Made by a program: the position numbers and the translations under genes
Shown: positions 26,410-34,701 of the stretch, one piece after another
How positions within the stretch are numbered: position 1 is the stretch's first letter
Layout of the letters: each line of letters begins with the position of its first letter
Assembly (NCBI GenBank): GCA_051880475.1
Contig: JBJEOA010000054.1
Coordinates: 1-64,000 of the forward strand
DNA length: 64,000 bases
Direction: 5' to 3'
Source of the DNA: JAUUSJ01 sp051880475
GTDB lineage: Bacteria; Bacillota; Clostridia; Lachnospirales; Lachnospiraceae
The notes under the pieces: model-generated
Databases searched by the model: none
Told to the model about the DNA's origin: nothing
What the model saw: the letters and a program-made list of their open reading frames with translations, nothing else

Positions 26410-27315
26410 ATGAGAGATATTTTTAAATCTGGTTTTGTAACTTTAATTGGACGACCAAATGTGGGAAAATCAACGTTGATGAATCGCTTGATTGGTCAAA
26501 AAATTTCTATTACATCGAATAAGCCACAGACTACGAGAAATAGAATTCAGACTGTTTATACAAACGAGGAAGGACAAATCATTTTTTTGGATACGCCTGG
26601 AATTAACAAGGCAAAAAATAAACTGGGAAATTATATGTTAAACGTAGCTGAGAGGACATTGAATGAGGTTGATGTCATTTTATGGCTTGTAGAGCCAACG
26701 ACATTTATCGGTGGCGGTGAGCGATATATTATAGAAAAGCTTAGCAAAGTGAAAACTCCAATTATTTTAATTATTAATAAAATTGACACTGTTGAGGAAG
26801 AGGAAATTGTAAAAGCGATTATGACATATAAAGATGTATGTGAGTTTGCTGAAATTATACCAGTTTCTGCGAAAACAGGAAAGAACACAGATGAGATTAT
26901 CAAATGTATTTTTAAATATTTAGATGAGGGTCCTCAGTTTTATGATGAAGATACCATCACAGATCAGCCAGAAAGACAGATTGTGGCGGAGCTGATTCGA
27001 GAAAAAGCATTAAGACTTTTAAGTCAAGAGATTCCACATGGAATTGCTGTTGTCATTGACTCTATGAAAGAGAGGAAAAAGGGAAACCTTATTGATATTG
27101 ACGCAACCATTATTTGTGAGAAAGATACTCATAAGGGAATTATTATCGGAAAACAAGGTTCCATGCTCAAAAAAATTGGTTCTAATGCCAGAATTGAGAT
27201 GGAGAATCTTCTCGACGCAAAAGTGAATTTACAGCTTTGGGTAAAGGTGAAAAAGGATTGGAGAGATAGTGACTATTTACTCAAAAATTATGGATATGAT
27301 CAAAATGAGTGGTAA
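26410..27315 (+). CDS. era: GTPase Era
   Basis: A 301-residue ribosome-assembly GTPase that binds the 3' end of 16S rRNA and assists 30S maturation. GTPase motifs: G1 GRPNVGKST (residues 14-22), switch region PQTTRNRIQ, G3 DTPG, G4 NKID, G5 SAKTG. The C-terminal KH domain contains GIIIGKQGSMLKKIG. Length is normal. AGAGGAGAA precedes the ATG. recO follows 45 nt later, a common Firmicutes order. Confidence 0.97.
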   Translation: MRDIFKSGFVTLIGRPNVGKSTLMNRLIGQKISITSNKPQTTRNRIQTVYTNEEGQIIFLDTPGINKAKNKLGNYMLNVAERTLNEVDVILWLVEPTTFIGGGERYIIEKLSKVKTPIILIINKIDTVEEEEIVKAIMTYKDVCEFAEIIPVSAKTGKNTDEIIKCIFKYLDEGPQFYDEDTITDQPERQIVAELIREKALRLLSQEIPHGIAVVIDSMKERKKGNLIDIDATIICEKDTHKGIIIGKQGSMLKKIGSNARIEMENLLDAKVNLQLWVKVKKDWRDSDYLLKNYGYDQNEW

Positions 27316-27334
27316 ACAGATACGTCTGTTTTTG
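27315..27334 (+). terminator. weak intergenic hairpin between era and recO
   Basis: AACAGA (27315-27320) pairs with TCTGTT (27325-27330) around TACG, with TTT following. It is short, so probably partial termination or mRNA processing rather than an operon end. Confidence 0.35.
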
Positions 27335-27360
27335 CAGGCATCACTATAGGAGGGAAGTAA

Positions 27361-28116
27361 ATGCGAGGAGAGATAAAAGTAACGGGGATGGTACTTTCCT
27401 CCATGCCGATTGGAGATTATGATAAGAGGATTGTACTTCTCACAAAAGAGAGAGGAAAAATTACCTCTTTTGTAAAAGGGGCTAGAAAACCGAATAGTCC
27501 ACTTTTAGCAGCTGCAAATCCTATGTCGTTTGGAGAGTTTGTTCTCTATGAGGGACGAACATCTTACCAAGTAAAATCCTCCCATATTAGTGAATATTTT
27601 CCGACACTTAGAAATGATTTAGAATTACTTTACTATGGATTTTATGTTCTTGAGATGGCAGAGTATTTTACAGAAGAAAACACAGATGAGCATGATACAT
27701 TAAAACTTTTATATCAGACACTTCGTATTCTTCAAAAAAATACGATACCAAAAGAATTAATTCGAAGAGTGTATGAGGTAAAGCTTTTATCCTACCAAGG
27801 ACTTGGAATACAAGTATTTTCTTGTATTCACTGCGGAAGTAAACAGGTAAGGTATTTTCAGGCAAAAGCGGGAGGGTGTTATTGCGAGGAGTGCAGACCA
27901 GACCGCTCTGTATTAAAGACAACAGAACTTGAAAACGATGTTTTGTACACTCTTCAGTATATTTTGACAAGCTCTGTGGAAAAACTTTATACGTTTCGGG
28001 TTTCACAAACGGTACAAAAAAAGCTTGATGAGATTTTGACACTTTTTTTAAAATTCCACGTTGATAGGGAGTTTCAATCTGAGTCATTTTTAAGTTTCCT
28101 ACCCTTTGAGGCATAA
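27361..28116 (+). CDS. recO: DNA repair protein RecO
   Basis: A 251-residue recombination mediator that helps RecR load RecA on SSB-coated single strands. An N-terminal OB fold (VTGMVLSSMPIGDYDKRIVLLTKERGKITSFVKGARK), a helical middle and a four-cysteine zinc site (CIHCG at ~157 and CYCEEC at ~175). GGAGGGAAG precedes the ATG. It is probably transcribed with era. Confidence 0.95.
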   Translation: MRGEIKVTGMVLSSMPIGDYDKRIVLLTKERGKITSFVKGARKPNSPLLAAANPMSFGEFVLYEGRTSYQVKSSHISEYFPTLRNDLELLYYGFYVLEMAEYFTEENTDEHDTLKLLYQTLRILQKNTIPKELIRRVYEVKLLSYQGLGIQVFSCIHCGSKQVRYFQAKAGGCYCEECRPDRSVLKTTELENDVLYTLQYILTSSVEKLYTFRVSQTVQKKLDEILTLFLKFHVDREFQSESFLSFLPFEA

Positions 28117-28295
28117 CCAAGGAATTTTACAGTAAAATGTAAAAATAGGTATTGAAAAAAGAGAAGGTACAAGTTAAAATAAGTAGCGATATATTTTTTG
28201 TAAATAGATATACCTGCCTTGCAGGCTATATGCTATCTGAAAATCTACTTTATAAAGATTTTTAGAAAAAAACAAGTGGAAAAGAGGTAAAACGA

Positions 28296-29684
28296 ATGGA
28301 AAAGACAATGGAAAAAATTGTATCTCTTGCGAAAGCGAGAGGATTTGTATATCCAGGTTCTGAAATTTATGGTGGTCTTGCCAATACATGGGATTATGGA
28401 AACTTGGGTGTTGAGCTTAAGAATAATGTAAAAAAAGCATGGTGGCAAAAATTCATTCAGGAGAGTCCATATAATGTAGGTGTGGACTGTGCTATCTTAA
28501 TGAATCCTCAGACATGGGTGGCATCTGGACATCTTGGAGGATTTTCTGACCCACTTATGGACTGTAAAGAATGTCACGAGAGATTTCGTGCAGATAATAT
28601 TATTGAAGATTATGCAAAGGAAAATGGGATTGAGTTAGATAGCTCTATCGATGGATGGAGTGCAGAGCAGATGAAAGCTTTTATCGATGAACATAATATT
28701 CCTTGCCCAACTTGTGGAAAACATAATTTTACAGATATTAGACAGTTTAACTTAATGTTCAAGACTTTCCAGGGTGTAACAGAAGATGCTAAAAATACCG
28801 TTTATTTAAGACCTGAGACAGCACAGGGTATTTTTGTCAACTTTAAAAATGTACAAAGAACATCTAGAAAGAAAATTCCATTTGGAATTGGACAGATTGG
28901 TAAATCTTTCAGAAATGAAATTACACCTGGCAACTTTACATTTAGAACAAGAGAGTTTGAGCAGATGGAGCTTGAATTCTTCTGTGAGCCAGACACAGAC
29001 CTTGAGTGGTTTGCATACTGGAAAGAGTTCTGTATTAATTGGTTAAAATCTCTTGGAATCAAAGAAGAAGAGATGAGAATTCGTGACCATGATCCAGAAG
29101 AGTTAGCTTTTTACTCTAAAGCTACATCTGATATTGAATTTATGTTCCCATTTGGTTGGGGCGAGCTTTGGGGAATTGCTGACCGTACAGATTATGACTT
29201 AACACAACATCAAAATACATCTGGACAAGATATGTCTTATTTTGATGATCAAAAGAAGGTAAAATATGTGCCATACGTTATCGAGCCATCACTTGGAGCT
29301 GACCGTGTTACCCTTGCTTTCTTATGTGCTGCTTATGATGAGGAGGAGATTAAAGAAGGAGACGTTCGTACTGTCCTTCATTTCCACCCTGCCATCGCCC
29401 CTGTTAAAGTAGGCGTACTTCCACTTTCTAAGAAATTAGGAGAGGGAGCAGAGGAAGTTTACCAGATGCTTTCTAAGAAATGGAATTGTGAATATGACGA
29501 TCGCGGAAATATCGGAAAACGTTATAGAAGACAAGATGAAATTGGAACTCCTTTCTGTGTGACATATGATTTTGACTCTGTAGAAGATGGTATGGTTACT
29601 GTAAGAGAGAGAGATACAATGGAACAAGAGCGAGTTGCAATTAAGGACTTGACACATTACTTAGCTAAGAGATTGGCATTTTAA
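28296..29684 (+). CDS. glyQS: glycyl-tRNA synthetase, single-chain class II type
   Basis: A 462-residue homodimeric glycyl-tRNA synthetase that charges tRNA-Gly; two such tRNAs are at 378-525. Features are the N-terminal GFVYPGSEIYGGLANTWDYG, a zinc-ribbon-like insert with CKECHER and CPTCGKHN, motif 2 RPETAQGIFVNFKNV, motif 3 EPSLGADRVTLAFL and an anticodon-binding C-terminal domain. AGAGGT precedes the ATG. The 180-nt upstream gap has a CCTGC/GCAGG hairpin (near 28213) but no T-box consensus (AGGGTGG) and no antiterminator, so glycine T-box control is not apparent. Confidence 0.96.
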   Translation: MEKTMEKIVSLAKARGFVYPGSEIYGGLANTWDYGNLGVELKNNVKKAWWQKFIQESPYNVGVDCAILMNPQTWVASGHLGGFSDPLMDCKECHERFRADNIIEDYAKENGIELDSSIDGWSAEQMKAFIDEHNIPCPTCGKHNFTDIRQFNLMFKTFQGVTEDAKNTVYLRPETAQGIFVNFKNVQRTSRKKIPFGIGQIGKSFRNEITPGNFTFRTREFEQMELEFFCEPDTDLEWFAYWKEFCINWLKSLGIKEEEMRIRDHDPEELAFYSKATSDIEFMFPFGWGELWGIADRTDYDLTQHQNTSGQDMSYFDDQKKVKYVPYVIEPSLGADRVTLAFLCAAYDEEEIKEGDVRTVLHFHPAIAPVKVGVLPLSKKLGEGAEEVYQMLSKKWNCEYDDRGNIGKRYRRQDEIGTPFCVTYDFDSVEDGMVTVRERDTMEQERVAIKDLTHYLAKRLAF

Positions 29685-29704
29685 TTAAATAATACAATAC
29701 TCTC

Positions 29705-29741
29705 AAAAAATAGATAGGCCATTGTAGTCTATCTATTTTTT
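29705..29741 (+). terminator. terminator after glyQS
   Basis: A perfect 13-bp stem, AAAAAATAGATAG (29705-29717) with CTATCTATTTTTT (29729-29741). The T-tract is part of the right arm and the A-tract makes it potentially bidirectional. Confidence 0.9.
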
Positions 29742-29964
29742 ATAATAGCTGGTACTTTTTTGTCTGACTTTACACAAAGGTCAATTCGTAAAAAAGTCTG
29801 TTATAAAACGGACAAAACTGCGGAAAGTAAAGTTTTTTGGCTGCTATTTTTGATATGAAAGCAAATCTTTCTCTTATTGAAAAGAAAATTTCATTAATTG
29901 TATCAAAAAACAAGAAAAGTATACTGTATACATTTTGGAAAAGACTAGCATTTTTTTGTCAATA

Positions 29965-29973
29965 TGCTATACT
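29965..29973 (+). promoter_or_regulatory. candidate extended -10 promoter for ppdK
   Basis: TGCTATACT is a TGn-extended -10. No clear -35 lies at 17 nt. It predicts a ~140-nt leader before ppdK. Confidence 0.35.
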
Positions 29974-30057
29974 AAAATCAACGAACAGGATGTGCGTTTT
30001 TAAGGTTGCGCTATTTTGTTACGTAAATGTATGAGATACAATCATACGAAACAAATT

Positions 30058-30112
30058 ATCGTTACAAGGATTAAGGATTACTTTGTGACAGACGAACGAT
30101 TATTTAGGAGGG
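30058..30112 (+). promoter_or_regulatory. structured 5' leader and ribosome binding site of ppdK
   Basis: ATCGTT (30058-30063) pairs with AACGAT (30095-30100), closing an inner hairpin with ACAA/TTGT. The stem ends 5 nt before a strong AGGAGGG (30106-30112). An upstream hairpin, GTATGA/TCATAC, lies at about 30029-30047. No known riboswitch class was recognised. The remainder of the 380-nt gap between the glyQS terminator and ppdK holds no convincing gene. Confidence 0.45.
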
Positions 30113-30121
30113 AATAAACCA

Positions 30122-32746
30122 ATGGCAAAATGGGTATATTTATTCACTGAAGGCGATGCTACAATGAGAAACCTTCTTGGTGGTAAAGGTGCTAACTTGG
30201 CAGAAATGACAAATCTTGGTCTTCCAGTACCACAGGGCTTCACAATTACAACTGAGGCTTGTACACAGTACTATGAAGACGGAAAAGTGATCAACGATGA
30301 GATTACAGCTCAGATTATGGAGCATATCGAGAAAATGGAAGAAATCACAGGAAAGAAATTCGGTGATAAAGAAAATCCACTTCTCGTTTCCGTACGTTCT
30401 GGTGCTAGAGCTTCTATGCCAGGTATGATGGATACAATCTTAAATCTTGGTCTAAATGAAGAAGTAGTAGAAGTGTTATCAGCAAAATCTGGTAACCCAC
30501 GTTGGGCATGGGATTGCTATAGAAGATTTATCCAGATGTTCTCTGACGTAGTTATGGAAGTTGGTAAAAAATATTTCGAAGAGTTAATCGACAAAATGAA
30601 AGCTGAAAAAGGCGTTACACAGGACGTTGAGTTAACAGCTGAAGATTTAAAAGAATTAGCTTCTCAGTTTAAAGCTGAGTACAAAGAAAAAATTGGAAAA
30701 GACTTCCCAGTTGATCCTAAGGAGCAGTTAATGGAAGCCATTAAAGCTGTATTCCGTTCATGGGATAACCCAAGAGCTAATGTATATCGTCGTGACAACG
30801 ATATCCCTTATTCATGGGGTACTGCTGTAAACGTACAGATGATGGCATTTGGTAATATGGGTGAAACATCAGGTACTGGTGTTGCATTTACTCGTGACCC
30901 TGCTACAGGTGAAAAACATCTTATGGGTGAGTTCTTAATGAACGCTCAAGGTGAGGACGTAGTTGCTGGTGTTCGTACACCACAAAAGATTGATCAGTTA
31001 AAAGAAGTTATGCCAGAAGTTTACGAGCAATTCGTAGGAATCTGCAATACTTTGGAAAATCATTACAGAGATATGCAGGATATGGAGTTCACAATCGAAG
31101 ATAAGAAACTCTATATGTTACAGACACGTAATGGTAAGAGAACAGCTCAGGCTGCATTAAAGATTGCTTGTGATTTAGTTGATGAGGGAATGATCACAGA
31201 AGAAAAAGCAGTAGCAATGATCGATCCTAGAAACTTAGATACATTATTACATCCACAGTTTGATGCAAGTGCATTAAAGGCTGCTACTCCAATCGCTAAA
31301 GCACTTGGAGCATCTCCAGGAGCTGCTTGTGGTAAGATTGTATTTACAGCTGACGACGCAAAAGCATGGGCTGCAAGAGGAGAAAAAGTTGTACTTGTTC
31401 GTCTTGAGACATCTCCAGAAGATATCGAGGGTATGAAAGCTGCTCAGGGTATCTTAACAGTTCGTGGTGGTATGACATCTCACGCTGCTGTAGTTGCTCG
31501 TGGTATGGGTACATGCTGTGTATCTGGATGTGGCGATATCGCTATGGATGAAGAGAATAAGAAATTTACTCTTGCTGGAAAAGAATATCATGAGGGAGAT
31601 GAAATCTCTATCGATGGTTCTACAGGTAATATCTACGATGGAATTATCCCTACAGTAGATGCTACAATCGCTGGTGAGTTCGGAAGAATTATGGATTGGG
31701 CTGACAAGTATAGAGTATTAAAAGTTAGAACAAACGCTGATACACCTGCTGACGCTAAGAAAGCTCGTGAATTAGGTGCTGAGGGTATCGGACTTTGCCG
31801 TACAGAGCATATGTTCTTTGAAGGCGATAGAATCGATGCATTCCGTGAGATGATTTGTGCTGACACAGTAGAAGAAAGAGAAGCTGCATTAGAGAAGATT
31901 CTTCCAGTACAGCAGGCAGACTTCGAGGGATTATTTGAAGCTTTGGAAGGTAACCCAGTTACAATCCGTTTCTTAGACCCACCATTACATGAGTTCGTTC
32001 CTACAGAGCCAGAAGATGTTAAGAAACTTGCAGACGCTCAGGGTAAAACAGTAGAGCAGATTCAGACAATCATTGATTCCTTACATGAGTTCAACCCTAT
32101 GATGGGACATCGTGGATGCCGTCTTGCTGTTACTTACCCAGAAATCGCTGTTATGCAGACAAAAGCTGTTATCCGTGCAGCAATTAATGTTCAGAAAGCA
32201 CACGCTGATTGGAACGTAAAACCTGAGATCATGATTCCATTAGTTGGAGATATCAAAGAGTTAAAATACGTTAAGAAATTTGTTGTTGAGACAGCTGACG
32301 CTGAGATCGCAGCAGCAGGTATTGATTTAGAGTACGAAGTTGGTACTATGATCGAGATTCCTAGAGCTGCTCTTACAGCTGATGATATCGCTAAAGAAGC
32401 TGACTTCTTCTGCTTCGGTACAAACGACTTAACACAGATGACATACGGATTCTCCCGTGATGATGCTGGTAAGTTCTTAAATGCATACTATGATGCTAAG
32501 ATCTTTGAGAACGATCCATTTGCTAAACTTGACCAGATTGGTGTTGGTAAGTTAATGGAGACAGCTATCAAATTAGGAAAACCTGTTAACCCTGCACTTC
32601 ATGTAGGTATCTGTGGAGAGCACGGTGGAGATCCAAGCTCCGTAGAATTCTGCCATAAGATTGGATTAAACTACGTATCTTGCTCACCATTCCGTGTACC
32701 TATCGCAAGACTCGCAGCAGCACAGGCAGCTATCTTAAATAAATAG
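30122..32746 (+). CDS. ppdK: pyruvate, phosphate dikinase
   Basis: An 874-residue cytoplasmic enzyme interconverting pyruvate + ATP + Pi with PEP + AMP + PPi; in gut anaerobes it often runs at the pyruvate/PEP node in place of, or with, pyruvate kinase. The N-terminal nucleotide-binding domain begins KGANLAEM; the phosphohistidine domain has GGMTSHAAVVARGMG (phospho-His in SHA, near residue 450); the PEP/pyruvate barrel has RTEHMFF, GTNDLTQMTYG and HVGICGEHGG with the catalytic Cys. Full length. Codon choice differs from its neighbours (more GCT, GGT, CGT, TTC, AAC), which suggests very high expression. Confidence 0.97.
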   Translation: MAKWVYLFTEGDATMRNLLGGKGANLAEMTNLGLPVPQGFTITTEACTQYYEDGKVINDEITAQIMEHIEKMEEITGKKFGDKENPLLVSVRSGARASMPGMMDTILNLGLNEEVVEVLSAKSGNPRWAWDCYRRFIQMFSDVVMEVGKKYFEELIDKMKAEKGVTQDVELTAEDLKELASQFKAEYKEKIGKDFPVDPKEQLMEAIKAVFRSWDNPRANVYRRDNDIPYSWGTAVNVQMMAFGNMGETSGTGVAFTRDPATGEKHLMGEFLMNAQGEDVVAGVRTPQKIDQLKEVMPEVYEQFVGICNTLENHYRDMQDMEFTIEDKKLYMLQTRNGKRTAQAALKIACDLVDEGMITEEKAVAMIDPRNLDTLLHPQFDASALKAATPIAKALGASPGAACGKIVFTADDAKAWAARGEKVVLVRLETSPEDIEGMKAAQGILTVRGGMTSHAAVVARGMGTCCVSGCGDIAMDEENKKFTLAGKEYHEGDEISIDGSTGNIYDGIIPTVDATIAGEFGRIMDWADKYRVLKVRTNADTPADAKKARELGAEGIGLCRTEHMFFEGDRIDAFREMICADTVEEREAALEKILPVQQADFEGLFEALEGNPVTIRFLDPPLHEFVPTEPEDVKKLADAQGKTVEQIQTIIDSLHEFNPMMGHRGCRLAVTYPEIAVMQTKAVIRAAINVQKAHADWNVKPEIMIPLVGDIKELKYVKKFVVETADAEIAAAGIDLEYEVGTMIEIPRAALTADDIAKEADFFCFGTNDLTQMTYGFSRDDAGKFLNAYYDAKIFENDPFAKLDQIGVGKLMETAIKLGKPVNPALHVGICGEHGGDPSSVEFCHKIGLNYVSCSPFRVPIARLAAAQAAILNK

Positions 32747-32845
32747 GAAATAGTTGGTATTTGTCAAAAGGAAATGACCATTTCCATCAAAAGGCAAAAA
32801 GTCATTTTCACTAGTAAAAACAACAAAAATCAATAAATAATAGAG

Positions 32846-32891
32846 TAGACCTTGACGAATAGAGTAATCTATCTGTCAAGGTCTATTTTTT
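32846..32891 (+). terminator. terminator after ppdK
   Basis: An 11-bp perfect stem, TAGACCTTGAC (32846-32856) with GTCAAGGTCTA (32875-32885), is followed by TTTTTT. Confidence 0.9.
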
Positions 32892-33035
32892 ACTATAAAC
32901 ATGGAGTTTTTAAATATTGGAAATTTCTATCATCCGTGTTATGCTCTCTTTTTCTTTTTTGTATCTTTTTTTTAGTAATTAATACAAAGATATTTTCTAT
33001 CGGATTTCATGCAATAATTCTTGCGTTTACAGTTT

Positions 33036-33923
33036 TTACAAGTTATTTTCTTCTTCGAGTTCTCTTACTCTATTTTCAGAAATTCCAGAGCATAAGGAAA
33101 TTTCCGCAATAGAAAACTTTCCTAGCTTTATCATTCTAATTGCCGTATTTTCTCTTTCCTCGGCTCTTGCTTCGGCTCTACCCTCGGCTCTACCAGCTTC
33201 TCTTGCTTCTTCCTGCTTTACCTGCATATCCTTTTCATAGCTATACTCCATTGTTAACATATTACGCACCTCACTTCCTTTTCGTTTCAGATATTCCACT
33301 AAAATCCCATTCTCAATGCAATCATTGATAGCATCTTTAATTGCTGCTTTACTCCCTTTTTTTTGATATTCTCTCACTTTGTCAATAAAAATACTATATT
33401 CTTTTAAGACTCGACATTTCTCCAATATCTTATGTGCTTTATTCGAATTGATATTCAATACCTTAACTTTCAACTCCATAGTTTCTTTCCCTTCAGAGTC
33501 AAAGAAAGCATCGGATAACAACAATTCCTGTTCTATTGGTGCATTTTTCACACCATTATAAAATACATAAAACTCGGGTGTTGGAATCTTTACAAGCGTT
33601 GTTTTATACTTTACATTTTCATCTACTAGCTGTTCATAGGCTCTGCCTGCATACATAAGACATCTCAATGGCATATTGGGATTTACGGTACTTTGATGTT
33701 CTCCAAACACAATTACTTTTCCATTCGCTTCAAAAGAGATATCATTTCTAAAATTTTTATATAATATATCATCCACTTTTATTTTATGAATTAATGAAGT
33801 ATCTTGTAGATTGGCATCATGTAAAGCATTGTACAAGCTCAATAGATTCTCTGTTGCGGTTTCATCACTGTAAAATAAGTCAACAAACATACTATCTTTG
33901 TATTCTCTGTTCTCTTTTTCCAT
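33036..33923 (-). CDS. Rpn/PD-(D/E)XK nuclease family putative transposase protein
   Basis: A 295-residue member of the Rpn (recombination-promoting nuclease) / PDDEXK transposase-like family, common in gut Clostridia. It has N-terminal DSMFVDLFY, the nuclease-like core NDISFEANGK...FGEHQSTVNPNMPLR (Asp, Glu and Gln of the PD-(D/E)XK fold) and YKTTLVKIPTPEFYVFYNG. A Glu/Ala/Arg-rich repeat (EAREAGRAEGRAEARAEE) precedes a C-terminal HTH-like segment (FSIAEISLCSGISENRVREL). TGAGGA lies upstream of the ATG. Mobility is not demonstrated: no terminal repeats or target duplication are visible. Confidence 0.85.
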   Translation of the reverse strand: MEKENREYKDSMFVDLFYSDETATENLLSLYNALHDANLQDTSLIHKIKVDDILYKNFRNDISFEANGKVIVFGEHQSTVNPNMPLRCLMYAGRAYEQLVDENVKYKTTLVKIPTPEFYVFYNGVKNAPIEQELLLSDAFFDSEGKETMELKVKVLNINSNKAHKILEKCRVLKEYSIFIDKVREYQKKGSKAAIKDAINDCIENGILVEYLKRKGSEVRNMLTMEYSYEKDMQVKQEEAREAGRAEGRAEARAEERENTAIRMIKLGKFSIAEISLCSGISENRVRELEEENNL

Positions 33924-33966
33924 TTTATTTTCCTCAATTTTTTATCTTTCTTTTTCGTTTCTAAAT

Positions 33967-34113
33967 TTATTTCTGACTTTTTAATCTACTTTCGTATGAT
34001 AATTTTTCATCAAGTTCAACTTCCCACTCCATTAATTCATAGAGCTGATATTGTAATAATTGACATAATTCCTCTGTTGTCTTTGTGATTACATCTGTTG
34101 AACACACGCACAT
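33967..34113 (-). CDS. small 48-residue ORF upstream of the Rpn gene
   Basis: An ATG at 34113 opens 48 codons ending in TAA. The product is acidic and helical in appearance, with ELCQLLQYQLYELMEWEVEL and a short hydrophilic tail. It lies 43 nt before the Rpn gene and on its strand. No clear Shine-Dalgarno precedes it. It may be a real small protein, or the remaining end of a larger decayed gene; I do not recognise a family. Confidence 0.35.
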   Translation of the reverse strand: MCVCSTDVITKTTEELCQLLQYQLYELMEWEVELDEKLSYESRLKSQK

Positions 34114-34620
34114 TTGTGTGTATAATAATATTATAAAATCCAGCAAGGGAGCAAATAAAAATTATTTCTCCCTCACTAAGTTTCAACTAAATATTACAAA
34201 TCAATTATATCATACGGACTAAATAAAGTGCAAGTCGAGAAAAAAGAAAAGGAAGGTACAAAACTATAATTCAGCGAAATTATTTTAAGGAGTTATTGAG
34301 TATTCTGTCTTAGAATTTTCGTGGTATATAAAGAATTCTGAAAAATCAAGATTGGTAATAGGAGTTTTTGTAAAGAGAGATACTGAGATTTATCGGAAGA
34401 CCATAGAAAGGCACGAGATAATAGAGTTATTTCCACTTGAAATTTTGTCCTTTCATGGAAATGAGAGTTGCTCTATTTCATTAATAGCGTTTTCTTTTTT
34501 TCGTGAGAAGAATAAAAGTCAAGCAATAAGGTGAAACTTTATAGTATTAGATATGTATAGAGGGATTAAAGTGAAGTTATTACAATTATAATAACTTTAT
34601 ACATCAAATTTTTGTACATC
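34114..34620. other. intergenic stretch without a supported gene
   Basis: AT-rich. It holds a bulged hairpin GGGAG/CTCCC (34147-34172) without a U-tract and an open frame at 34352-34534 that has no ribosome binding site or recognisable protein features. Nothing else is seen before the pgi promoter. Confidence 0.5.
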
Positions 34621-34649
34621 TTGACTATATAAAAGTTTTATGTTAAAAT
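34621..34649 (+). promoter_or_regulatory. sigma-A promoter of pgi
   Basis: TTGACT (34621-34626), a 17-nt spacer and TAAAAT (34644-34649), about 50 nt upstream of the pgi start. Confidence 0.75.
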
Positions 34650-34701
34650 ATAGACAATTGTAAAACCATGTATGACAGCTTATAAAAGGGAGGAATTTAA
34701 T

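Noticed and set aside
28117..28295. Possible glycine T-box or riboswitch before glyQS
   Set aside because: Only 180 nt, no AGGGTGG T-box motif, no specifier loop or terminator/antiterminator pair visible.
29837..30034. 65-residue open frame upstream of ppdK
   Set aside because: No Shine-Dalgarno, composition like translated AT-rich leader DNA, and it spans the likely ppdK promoter.
32852..33112. 86-residue hydrophobic open frame on the plus strand after ppdK
   Set aside because: It starts inside the ppdK terminator, lacks a ribosome binding site and overlaps the 3' end of the opposite-strand Rpn gene. Low-complexity T-rich DNA gives such frames easily.
34352..34534. 60-residue open frame between Rpn and pgi genes
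   Set aside because: No ribosome binding site and no recognisable motif; it is isolated in a non-coding stretch.
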